A DNA stretch of 64,000 nucleotides from Azadirachta indica (taxonomy: Eukaryota > Streptophyta > Magnoliopsida > Sapindales > Meliaceae): the NCBI GenBank assembly GCA_022749755.1, contig CM040443.1:4193191-4257190 (forward strand), written 5' to 3'. The position numbers were made by a program, and so were the translations under genes. Shown here piece by piece: positions 12,043 through 21,249 of this stretch. Below the pieces are notes generated by a model. That model was given only the letters and a program-made list of their open reading frames with translations. It ran no database searches and was not told the origin of the DNA. How positions within the stretch are numbered: the stretch's first letter is position 1; each line of letters starts with the position of its first letter.

Positions 12043-12419
12043 ATATCTGAATCTCAACTGTTCAATCAATATTTAATTCTTTTTATCGTAAACCAAAAAT
12101 TATTAGAACATAAATTTAAACCAAACAAACATTATTTTTTTCAATCTTTTTTCTTATCATAAAAAGAAAAATCATAACTAATTAAAGTGTGCATGATTGA
12201 AAGCAAAATAATTGTTTGATCAATTTTATGAGTGCAAATAACGCCATATATTGTTATTATTAATAGAGCTTAAAAGTGATTGCCCAACAATAAAAAATGA
12301 ATGTTTTAGTATAATTAAAAATCACTAACACTTATAAGAGTATCGGACCAAATCGTTGCGACTAAAACAACTTTTACCCTAAATAATAAAGAAGTCAAAG
12401 ATTGACCTAAGTTTAAATT

Positions 12420-12990
12420 TGCAACAATAATTTTGTCCACAAAATTTTTGCCACATCATCTTGCCTGGATATTATACATATTCACTGAGCTAGAATTTAT
12501 AGTATCACATGCATATTGTTATTATTATTATGAGTAGATAGATATATACAAATCTTGTTAACTTCTATAGGTTTCATAGTACAAAACTTAATTCACGGCA
12601 ATACTTGACTTCCGAAAATTAGGAGTTTCATTTGTTCCGGTTTTATTAGGACAAAATCATCTGAATTGTTATGTTTGCTCGTGCAATCCAAACAAGCAAC
12701 TCAATCGTAGCTACAGTCATCCTTAAAATAATAAAGGGTCTCGTTTGTATATAAATAAAATTGCAATACAAGCTTATTATATCTCAGTTAAATCAATTAT
12801 TTATTTTATCTAATTATCAATGTTTCATGTTACTGTTAAATGATAGATCTTTTAAATAGTAAATTAATTTGTGCATGTTTACTTAATTAATACTTTAATT
12901 TTCTCTGTACGTGATATCTGATTTTGTTCTTGGACGGTTGAAATAACTTCAACTTATATCCCAATTATTATAATTATTATTACCCTTTTA
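12420..12990 (+). repeat. Empty copy of the TBL gene locus (flanks without gene)
   Basis: The left part (about 12420-12570) matches 15560-15725, upstream of the TBL gene. The right part (about 12669-12990) matches the TBL 3' flank from its stop codon onward (17163-17480), including AAACAAGCAACTCAATCGTA and CGTGCAATCCAAA. Between them lie only about 100 unrelated bases where the other copy carries promoter and the whole 1.07-kb TBL coding region. This is either a deletion of the gene from one unit of a tandem duplication or a site that never received the gene. Confidence 0.7.
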
Positions 12991-13194
12991 TTATTATTAT
13001 TTTTACTCCACTAAGGACATCCTACTAAAAAATATTTAGTTGAGTTAACGATCGATTAATAATATTATCAAGGAATAAGGATTTCAGGATATTTTTATAA
13101 TTATGATATTAACTGAAATACAAATATTTATTTTTCTAGGCAATTAATGAATACATATCAACTAATTATTTATTTATACTCAGATAATATATGC

Positions 13195-13400
13195 TTCTCT
13201 CCAACGTTTCTCCTTCCTGCTCATGGTCTTTAAGAAATCGTAAGCTGGTTGGTTGGCATCTAATCACTCGGCTACGAACTTCCAGCTCTACACTCACACG
13301 TTCAAGGAAAATAATGGTGTTGCAGATCGGTTGGCTAATCTTGGGATCACTCATATATACTTCTTTATTGGTGGGATTGTGGTCCTCAGGAAATTCTTAG
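13195..13400 (+). mobile_element. LINE RNase H-like C-terminal fragment
   Basis: The frame starting at 13253 reads ...YTHTFKENNGVADRLANLGI.... It matches the end of the RNase H domain found at the C-terminus of plant LINE polyproteins and related RNase H fragments, where a (H/R)-x-x-x-EGN-x-x-AD-x-LAN-x-G motif is typical (here KENNGVADRLANLG). Upstream and downstream frames are broken. Orientation is the same as the ORF1 remnant 2 kb upstream, but no reverse-transcriptase segment lies between them. Confidence 0.5.
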
Positions 13401-14063
13401 TTTTCCTCATGTTACACAACTATGGACTATGGTATATATATAAAGCATTTCAGTTGTAAAATAATGTCGGCTTAGAGCTGATTTTTAATTTCCTAATGTT
13501 TCCTTTGCTGCTGGAAGCTCTTGGGATTCATACCCTTGTATATTAAGCTCTTATATATATATATATATATATATATGCAATTTACAGAATATATATTTAT
13601 ATGTTTTTCGAATGTTTATTGAGATATCAGAGTTGTCAATTAATCTAAAATTTATTTAGGTTTTAATGGATCGAATATTAAATAATGTGTCCTACTTCCG
13701 TTAAAGTTAAAGCACAGTATGAATAACGACTTAATTAGGCTTCGTATATATATATATATATATTTCCTCAATGTGAGTAATTATAATTATGGGGAAGTCT
13801 GTAAGAACATAACTACCTTTAAAATATCTTTTACTAAAACTGATGAATATAGAAAATTCGAAAAATAATTAGGAGATATAAAGAATTTTTGTCTTATACA
13901 ATTAGGAATACACAGAATCAAAGTACTATATAGATAATACTGCACTGAGCATAGTAGTTTCCTTGCAGTCATAATCACACAGCATTCTACAGATTTTTCT
14001 CCTTTAACCTAAACACCCACCATTGCTAGCTTTCCATTATCTACACAAAATCTAGCTAGCTCC
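13401..14063. other. Spacer with TA microsatellites
   Basis: AT-rich DNA with (TA)n tracts at about 13553-13575 and 13746-13764. The last 100 bp before the MAPKK remnant may be its old promoter, but no clear TATA box in the right place was found. Confidence 0.4.
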
Positions 14064-15040
14064 ATGACTTCAGTAAGAAAACACTATTTGGGCCTCCCCC
14101 TAGACTTGCCAACCGCCACCAAACGTCCCCGACTCTGTCCTATTTCCGACGCAGCAGCCAGTTACCACCGAGAAGACGATCGACTATCCCAACTCGAGAA
14201 ACTCCAGGTTCTTGGCCACGGCAATGGTGGTACTGTCTACAAGGTACTTGACAAGCAAAATTTAGCTGTTTACGCTTTGAAGATCATGCATGGAAATACA
14301 AGAAGTCCTCAAAATCTCGATATTCTACGCTAAAAAAGTTCTCCTCATGTCGTTCACTGTCATCAAATCTTTGAGAATCCTTCCGGTGAGGTTCAGATTC
14401 TCATGGAGTATATGGATAGGGGCACGCTGGATCCGTGTAGAAAATCTCATGGTCGTCTTTCTGAATATGTAATCGCCGATATTTCACGCCAGGTTCTTAA
14501 CGGTTTTGTGTACATGTGTTTAAGAATATTGTACACCGTGATATCAAGCCCTCCAATCTTCTAATCAATGAAAAGATGGAAGTCAATATTGCTGATTTTA
14601 GAGTTAGCAAGATTATGGGACGTGGTTTGAACCGTTGCAGCACTTCCGTTTGCACTTGTGCCTATATGAGTCGAGAGAGGTTCGACACCGAGAGATTAGG
14701 GGATTACGATGGGTACGCAGCAGACGTTTGGAGTTTTGGAGTGACGATGACGGAGCTTTACATGGGATATTATCCATTTTTGTCGCCGGGAGAGAAGCCT
14801 GATTGGCGAACCCTAACGTCGGCAATATGCTTTGGAGAGCTGCCGAGTTTGCCCGATTGTTCGTCAGAGAAGTTCAAAGATTTCATAAACTGTTTCTTGC
14901 AGAAGGACTCGAGCAAGCGATGGACTGCATCACAGTTTTACACCCCTTTATTGCAGAGAAGTGTAGTGTTTGTGAATTTCTTGAAGAAAAACAATTCTTT
15001 CTTCATTAATTTTCTTGTAATATGGTTTTTCCTTGTATGA
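14064..15040 (+). pseudogene. Group D MAP kinase kinase (MKK7/9-like) pseudogene, copy 1
   Basis: An intronless MAPKK homologue, as expected for plant group D MKKs. The N-terminus MTSVRKHYLGLPLDLP has the basic plus L-x-L pattern of a MAPK docking site. The glycine loop LGHGNGGTVYKV and the ATP-binding Lys in YALKIMHG follow. Then come lesions: loss of a few codons after the Lys, an in-frame TAA at 14331-14333, and a frameshift near 14512-14517 just before the catalytic loop. The second half resumes with IVHRDIKPSNLL intact. The Mg-binding DFG is DFR (IADFRVSK), and APE-region YMSPERF is YMSRERF. The activation-loop Ser/Thr segment is also altered. The product could not be an active kinase. 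The C-terminal half is repeated in the decayed copy at 17846. Confidence 0.85.
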
Positions 15041-15559
15041 GTTGTTGCCACTTTACGTAATGCAATGTTTATCATTAAGTTATTATTCAAGCTTTAAGCC
15101 TAAGAATATTCGTAATCATTGTCTTTTTCAAGTTATTTTTCATGATTTATTCAAGCTTCATTCATTAATTTCTTATAATTTGCAATTTTAATATTACGAC
15201 TTGTCCAAATTAACAAAAACAAACATAATAAAGTCAAAGATTAACTTGATGTATAGCGAGATTGAGAATATGTTTGCTATGAATAATAAAAATAAATAAA
15301 AATTAAGTTCGGTTAGATTTGTGCTTCTTTTACTTGGTTGGATTCTTCTCCTCAGGAGATTCGTAGAGATATTTTGCGTGTTGTCAATTTTTGTTTTGGT
15401 TTTGATATAGTTTCTTTTAGGTGACGGCTTTCCTTTGTACTCCTTTCCCTTCTCCTTAAAAAGGTAAAGCAAATTCAGTAAACTGGGTTTCATAAGAAGG
15501 TTTAGATGATGTGTTCTTACACAATTGTATATTTCACATCTAAGATTCTTCATTTGTGA
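15041..15559. other. Spacer
   Basis: AT-rich sequence downstream of the MAPKK remnant. A minus-strand open frame (15194-15553) of low-complexity composition shows no recognisable domain and was not called. The first ~60 bp resemble the sequence after the second MAPKK remnant (AATTCTTT...TTAATTTTCT), so the duplicated block includes some 3' flank. Confidence 0.4.
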
Positions 15560-15725
15560 TTACAAACAATTTTCTCCAGAAAATTTTGCCACATCCCACC
15601 CAGATAATATGCATATCCACTAAGCTAGAATTCCATGTCACATATTATTATCATTATTACTATTATTTTGTTTTTCTTATTACTATTATTATGACTAGAG
15701 AGATATATAAATCTAGTTAACTTAT
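15560..15725 (+). repeat. TBL upstream segment shared with 12420-12570
   Basis: Shares AAATTTTGCCACATC, CACTAAGCTAGAATT and GAGATATATAAATCTAGTTAAC-like blocks with the empty TBL locus. It differs by an expanded ATT/ATC-rich tract around 15642-15692. It marks the left edge of the duplicated TBL-MAPKK unit. Confidence 0.65.
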
Positions 15726-16024
15726 TTTAGTTTTATCTAAATTATTACTTTCCATAAAACAGACCAAATAAAAATTTCCTGTCTAAATTTATTATCATCT
15801 TTGTTAATCTTTTAACTTTTAATTCTGATATAAAAATGACACACATATCTTTCTAAGGAATTTATGCAATACATATCTATATAATGAATGAAATGGGGAT
15901 ATACATATGACTGGCTGGATTACAATACATGATTTGCATATGACTACATTCGACACTGGAGGCAATATCCTTGAATTTTTTTTTTATTAATGACAAAGGA
16001 GATTACCTTAAATTATTCATTGTC

Positions 16025-16032
16025 TATAAATA
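16025..16032 (+). promoter_or_regulatory. TATA box of the TBL gene
   Basis: TATAAATA in the context GTCTATAAATACAAGG lies 63-70 bp upstream of the TBL ATG, giving a short 5' leader. This promoter segment is absent from the empty copy at 12.4-13.0 kb. Confidence 0.6.
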
Positions 16033-16094
16033 CAAGGCTCATGGAAGCCTGAATCCTCGTCCTTTTCTTCAGCAATTCTGGATCGAAACCAGAG

Positions 16095-17165
16095 ATGGGG
16101 TTTCCATTCAATGCCTTGTTTCTCTCTTTGTTATTGTTACTTCACCATACTGCAAAAGCTGATAATTTTGATCCCTTCAGCAGCAGTGTCAGTGATAATA
16201 ATAATACCGGTAAGTGTAATTTTTTCCTGGGAAAATGGGTTTACGACGCTTCGTATCCTCTCTACTCCAACTGCCCTTTCATAGATAGCCAATTTAACTG
16301 CCAGAAATACGGTCGTCCTGATAATTCTTACCTTAAATACAGATGGCAGCCCTTCTCCTGCAGCCTTCCCAGGTTTAATGGGCTGTATTTCCTGGAGAAA
16401 TGGCGAGGGAAGAAGATCATGTTTGTGGGTGACTCACTGAGTTTGAACCAGTGGCAATCGTTAACCTGTATGATTTACTCATGGGTTCCGAAGTCTAGGT
16501 ATTCAGTCACAAAAGCTGATGGTCTTGCTTCAGTCACATTTGAGGATTATGGATTGAACATATCGCTATTTCGAACGCCATATCTAGTAGACCTTGTTAA
16601 TGAACGAGCGGGCAGAGTTTTGAAGCTTGATTCAATTACGAGTGGCGAAGCATGGAAAGGCGTGGACATGCTCGTCTTCAACACTTGGCATTGGTGGACT
16701 CACACTGGAAGATCCCAACCATTTGATTACATGCAAGAGGGAAACAAATTGTACAAAGATATGAACCGTCTGATTGCGTTTGACAAGGGACTAACCACAT
16801 GGGTTAGATGGGTCAACCTCAACGTTGATCCTGCCAAGACCAAGGTCTTTTTCCAGGGAATTTCTCCCACCCATTACAACGGCAAGGATTGGAATGAGCC
16901 ATCAAAATCATGTTATGGACAAACGCAGCCATACTTCGGGTTGAGATATCCTGCAGGGACGCCTATGCCCTGGGTGGTCATGAACAAAGTATTCAGTAGG
17001 CTTAAGAAACCTGTGTATTTACTTGACATTACCAGGCTTTCGCAGTACAGAAAGGATGCACACCCGTCAGCATACGGCGGCCACAGTAATGACTGCAGCC
17101 ATTGGTGTCTTCCCGGTTTGCCGGATACTTGGAACGAACTTCTGTATGCAGCTTTGTTTAGTTGA
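16095..17165 (+). CDS. Trichome birefringence-like (TBL) polysaccharide O-acetyltransferase, intronless
   Basis: One uninterrupted 356-aa frame. The family O-acetylates wall polysaccharides such as xylan, mannan or pectin in the Golgi. Residues 1-22 ([22 protein letters not shown]) are a signal peptide or signal anchor. The Cys-rich PMR5 N-terminal region starts at [11 protein letters not shown] (41-51). The GDSL-like motif [11 protein letters not shown] is at 110-120, with the nucleophile Ser at 114. The matching DxxH motif DCSHWCLPG is at 333-341 and completes the catalytic pattern. Length and layout fit the short TBL37-43 type group, which lacks a long TMD linker. No lesion is visible, so I call it functional. 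Related TBL genes in other plants have several introns, so an intronless copy may be retroposed. Its 3' flank is repeated at 12.67 and 28.67 kb. Specific acceptor polysaccharide unknown. Confidence 0.88.
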   Translation: MGFPFNALFLSLLLLLHHTAKADNFDPFSSSVSDNNNTGKCNFFLGKWVYDASYPLYSNCPFIDSQFNCQKYGRPDNSYLKYRWQPFSCSLPRFNGLYFLEKWRGKKIMFVGDSLSLNQWQSLTCMIYSWVPKSRYSVTKADGLASVTFEDYGLNISLFRTPYLVDLVNERAGRVLKLDSITSGEAWKGVDMLVFNTWHWWTHTGRSQPFDYMQEGNKLYKDMNRLIAFDKGLTTWVRWVNLNVDPAKTKVFFQGISPTHYNGKDWNEPSKSCYGQTQPYFGLRYPAGTPMPWVVMNKVFSRLKKPVYLLDITRLSQYRKDAHPSAYGGHSNDCSHWCLPGLPDTWNELLYAALFS

Positions 17166-17175
17166 ATTCGGCTTT

Positions 17176-17800
17176 TGCAGTGCAAACAAGCAACTAAATC
17201 GTAGCTACAGTCATCCTGAAAATTATCAAGGATGCTGTTTGCACATAAATAAATTAGGATACAAGCTTATTACTTAGTTAAGTTGATTATTTATTTTATT
17301 TAATTATCAATGTTTTATGTTACTATTAAATAATAGATCTTTTCAATAGTAAATACGTGCATGTTTACTTAATTAGTACTTTAATTTTCTTTATACATTA
17401 TATTTGATTTTGCTCTTGATCGTTGATCATATATTAAGTCTGAAAAATTACATGTAGGCTTGAAATAACCTAAGAAGTCCATGTCTCATATCTCATGCAA
17501 TTATAATTATAGAAATTTCTTAAACCAAAGATAAAAATTATGTAATTACAAACTATCTTACTATTTTAACTGAATAAATATATTAATTGAGTAGCAGAGT
17601 TGAATATGCAATAAAAGTGAATCTTAAGCACATCATTATTATAGCTAATTAATAACATTAAGCTTTCTCAATATCTTGTCAGCTAATAATAAAGGGTTTA
17701 ATTAAAATGTAACGAATTAACTATGGCATTTATATTATACAAGATTTAAACATGTAAATGACAGGATATTGACTTGAATCCCATGTCACATATTATGACT
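17176..17800 (+). repeat. TBL 3' flank, dispersed segmental repeat (copy B)
   Basis: About 600 bp that recur nearly unchanged at 28672-29260 and, in shorter and more diverged form, at 12669-12990. Shared blocks include AATTATCAATGTTTTATGTT, TAGATCTTTTCAATAG and TTGATCGTTGATCATATATT. No coding content or transposon ends were recognised. It probably represents the 3' untranslated and downstream region of an ancestral TBL gene carried along in duplications. Confidence 0.75.
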
Positions 17801-17845
17801 AGACTGATAATTGATTGAATTATCTAATAATAATTTTATCTAATT

Positions 17846-18220
17846 ATGGGAAGTGGCTTGAACCGATGTAGCACTTTCGTGAGCATTTGTGCTCATATGA
17901 GTCGAGAGAGGTTCAATACCGAGAAGCATGGAGAGTACGATGGGTACGCAGCAGCTGTGTGGAGTTTTGGAGCGACGACGATGGAACTTTACACGGGATA
18001 TTATCCGTTTTTGTAGCCGGGACAGAAGCCTGATTACCCAACGTTAATGTTGGCAATTTGCTTTGGAGAGCCGCCGAGTTTGCCGGAATGTTCGTCAGAG
18101 ATGTTCAAAGATTTCATAAAGTGTTAATTGCAGAAGGACCCGGGCAAGAGATGGGGTGCATGACAGTTGCTGTTACACCCCTTAATTTGTTGCCGAGCAG
18201 TGTAGCCTTTCATTTAATTT
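17846..18220 (+). pseudogene. Group D MAP kinase kinase pseudogene, copy 2 (C-terminal half only)
   Basis: Only the part after the DFG motif remains, starting at MGSGLNRCST (matching MGRGLNRCST of copy 1 at about 14614). It runs through HMSRERFNTE, AAVWSFGATTMELYTGYYPF, a TAG stop in place of the SPGE codon region, ICFGEPPSLPECSSEMFKDF, a TAA stop, and LQKDPGKRW. It carries three in-frame stops or more and lacks the catalytic core entirely. Together with the adjacent TBL flank it is the second unit of the duplicated TBL-MAPKK block. The distance between corresponding MAPKK points is about 3.2 kb. Confidence 0.8.
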
Positions 18221-19124
18221 CTAGTACAATTAAGAGCAATTCTTTGTTAATTAATTTTCTCACAACGCGTTTTATCTTAATTTGTATATTCTATTGTTTA
18301 ATTAATGAATATCAGAGAGTGATTATTCACACGTAAATCTTGATCTCTTTATCTTATTTTTGTTAATGCATCTCGGTATTGATAAACGTGAGTTTTATTT
18401 GTACAAACCTTCGCGATTTAAGTCGATATTAGTAATTAGGATTAACTAATTAGAAGTCCTAGATGCGTTTTTCAGAATTATTTTTATCGTTTTATTTTTC
18501 TAAAGAATTTAACTCACAAACTAATTATCCACTCAATTCATGCGTAAACAGAAACAAGCTATGGCGGAACTGATGAATATATATTTGATACGCTTGGCTT
18601 CTTTTAACATATTAACATTAATTATGGTACGAGCCACCAATTATATATCAAACTCTACGTATCCCACAAATCTTAGATATAATTAATTTCTTAGAATATG
18701 TATACAGAGTGTATGTATGTATGTATCTCTGTCAAATACTGTCACAAGTGCTGCGCATGTTCTCAGGTGTGGCATGCGCTTATATTTAACTAAGTAAGCA
18801 CTTTCACATTCTACTAAGGTTTCTGCTTTTTTTCCCCTGCTTTGCTCTTATTTATATGCCTTGGTTGTTGTTGCAGAAGTCGTTCAGTGCAATCACTTTT
18901 GTTTAATTAATCTATTTATTGACTATAAAAATATGTTTCTCTTCAAGAAACAAACAGGAAAGCAGAAGCAGCAACCAATGATAGCGGTTGCTCGTACCAT
19001 CTTCACGAGCAAGCATGTTCTTAGTTCTTGCTGCTGCATGCAATATAAAATTGGTGCCAAATGTTTTAAAGAATATATTTTTCCGGGAATCTTCATCAAT
19101 AATTGGTCATCTTTGTCCTCCCAT
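18221..19124. other. Spacer upstream of the intact SABATH gene
   Basis: No gene was recognised. A short (GTAT)n tract lies at about 18712-18726. The last few hundred bases are presumably the SABATH promoter. Open frames here are short and lack family features. Confidence 0.45.
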
Positions 19125-19130
19125 CACGTG
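19125..19130 (+). promoter_or_regulatory. G-box CACGTG upstream of SABATH gene
   Basis: A perfect palindromic CACGTG lies 12 bp upstream of the TATA box. In plants this core is bound by bHLH and bZIP factors and occurs in many light, ABA and jasmonate responsive promoters. That it works here is inference. Confidence 0.4.
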
Positions 19131-19141
19131 AAATGTATGCG

Positions 19142-19149
19142 TATAAATA
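19142..19149 (+). promoter_or_regulatory. TATA box of the intact SABATH gene
   Basis: TATAAATA in GTATAAATACAGACG lies 44-51 bp upstream of the start codon, which implies a very short 5' leader. Confidence 0.55.
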
Positions 19150-19192
19150 CAGACGAATCACACAGACAGGCAGAACAGAAGAGAAGTCCAAA

Positions 19193-20480
19193 ATGGTGAC
19201 TCATTCAGACTCAGCTCCAATGAATGGTGGAAATGGCGAACACAGTTACAGTAGGAACTCTCACTACCAGGTCCCTAGTTTAATTTCTTCTACTATTTTG
19301 CAGTTCAAATTAGTTCAAACGTCCGTATTCATATATGAATTCCGTTTGTTCTTCAAATTTTGCAGAAGCAATCTGCGGACTATGTAAAAGATAAAATCAG
19401 AGAGGTTATTGCTGCTAAATTGGACGTAAGATCTCTCTGCTCTACTTCAAATACATTTACACTTGCAGATTTGGGATGTTCAGTTGGCTCAAACACCTTA
19501 ATCGCCATGCAAAATTTAATTGAATCCATCAAACACAAGTACCAAAATCAGTGCTCTTCTTCTCCAATGCCTCAATTCCAAGTCTTCTTCAACGATCAAG
19601 CCTCCAATGATTTCAACACCCTCTTCATTTCTCTTCCCAAAGACAGACAATACTTTGCTGCCGGAGTGCCGGGGTCATTCTACGGCAGGCTGTTCCCGGA
19701 ATCTTCCATCCATTTTGCATATTCGGCTACCGCACTCCACTGGCTCTCCAAGGTGCCGGAAGAATTGAGAGAGAGGGATTCCCCGGCGTGGAATAAGGGG
19801 AGGATTCATTACACGAGTGCTCCTGATGAAGTAATTAAGGCATACAAGAGTCAATTTGCTGAGGATATGGAGAATTTTTTGAATGCTAGAGCCAAGGAGA
19901 TTGTAAGTGGAGGAATGATAGCGATAATTGTTCCATCTATCATTGATGGGGTGCCTTTTTCTCAGACTGCAACTGGATTAATGTTCAATTGCATGGCTTC
20001 TTGCCTCATGGATATGGTGAAATTGGTAAGTTCAGTATCATTGAAGTTCTTAATACATAAATATAATATCAACCATGTGTTTTGTGTATTAGGATTTGAA
20101 TGCCCTCAATTAATTATCACTCATCTATTTGATATATACAGGGAATGATAACTGAAGAAGAAGTGGATGAGTTCAACCTACCATTCTATGCTCCATCTCC
20201 AGCTGAAATGAAAGAACTGCTAGAAAGCCAAGGAAGTTTCAGCATTGAGAAAATCCAGTCTTCGAAATTTTCATCAATCAATAAGGGACCGAATAATATT
20301 CCGTTGTGGATGGCGCATATCAGGGCGGCGATGGAAGGACGGTTTGCAAGGCAATTTGGAAGTCAACTCGTCGATGACATGTTCCGGCGGTTTACTGAGA
20401 AAATTATCAAACATTCTGACGAGCTCGGAATCACCTCTGAGAATTCAATACTACTATTGCTTGTTTTAATGCGTAAATGA
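19193..20480 (+). CDS. SABATH family SAM-dependent carboxyl methyltransferase
   Basis: Three exons, 19193-19270, 19366-20025 and 20142-20480, all phase-0 GT-AG junctions, giving 358 aa, the usual length for the family. Exon 1 carries the typical MNGGNGEHSYSRNSHYQ start. Exon 2 has the SAM-binding LADLGCSVGSNT, FFNDQASNDFNTLF, GVPGSFYGRLFP and the substrate-side ALHWLSKVPEEL. Exon 3 ends LLLVLMRK. These enzymes transfer a methyl group from SAM to a small acid such as salicylate, jasmonate, IAA, gibberellin, farnesoic or loganic acid in the cytosol. The sequence resembles the At5g37990/At5g38020-like clade of poorly characterised members more than known salicylate or jasmonate enzymes, so I leave the substrate open. 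No lesion is visible. A degraded relative lies at 1465-2559. Confidence 0.88.
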
Positions 20481-21249
20481 TTTTAAAAATGTTTGAATTT
20501 CGATATCAACTAATAAATTTATTTGTACGTGACAAAAGATTTTTTCTTCTGTTATTTCTTTCTTTTATATGTTTATTGATTTCATTTAAAAAATTAGTTT
20601 AAGTAGAATTCTAACTAGAAATAATTTAAAATTTATTAGAATTTTAATTAAAAATAATTTAATATTATAATTTATTTACAATTCAAATAAAATATGAACA
20701 TTTATCCTTTATTTTTTGCGTTTTTATTTTTTAATACGAATTCAATAATATAAATTTGATAGCTATCTCATTAGGCTAACATGTCGATAAAAAATCCACT
20801 TAATTTTAGATGTTAAAAAAAAAGATTATCTTACTAATTCTTGTTATTTTATAAGTTTTGTTCTCTGATTGATTTCATATGATCCGTGTAAAATTATTTT
20901 TAAATTATGAATAAAATATCCAGTATTTCTGTGTTTTGTTACGTCTTTGTGATGGGTAAGAAAAAGAGTAAAAGTAGATAATAATAATATTATATGATAT
21001 TCACCACAATACAATCACAAATGTTTCATAAACACTGTTCCCAAATTTTTTGTAAAAATTTACATCTAATAATACATTATAAACAATACAACACCACTTA
21101 TATAACATGTTTCGCACCGCTTCTATAACATTGTTCCTATGATCAGCCAGACATGCTTAGATTCATAGAGTTTTATACAAGACATCAATTACATAAAGTT
21201 AAGTTCTGTACAAATGAAACACCACACGCATATATAATTAGTTAATTAC
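20481..21249. other. Convergent intergenic region (SABATH and RDR1 3' ends)
   Basis: The two flanking genes converge here, so it should hold both 3' untranslated regions and terminators. It is AT-rich with imperfect repeats of TTTAAAATTTATTAGAATTT type around 20620-20690. No gene was recognised. Confidence 0.5.

Noticed and set aside
15194..15553. 119-aa minus-strand open frame
   Set aside because: Low-complexity Lys/Asn/Leu-rich composition in AT-rich DNA with no motif. Most likely chance.
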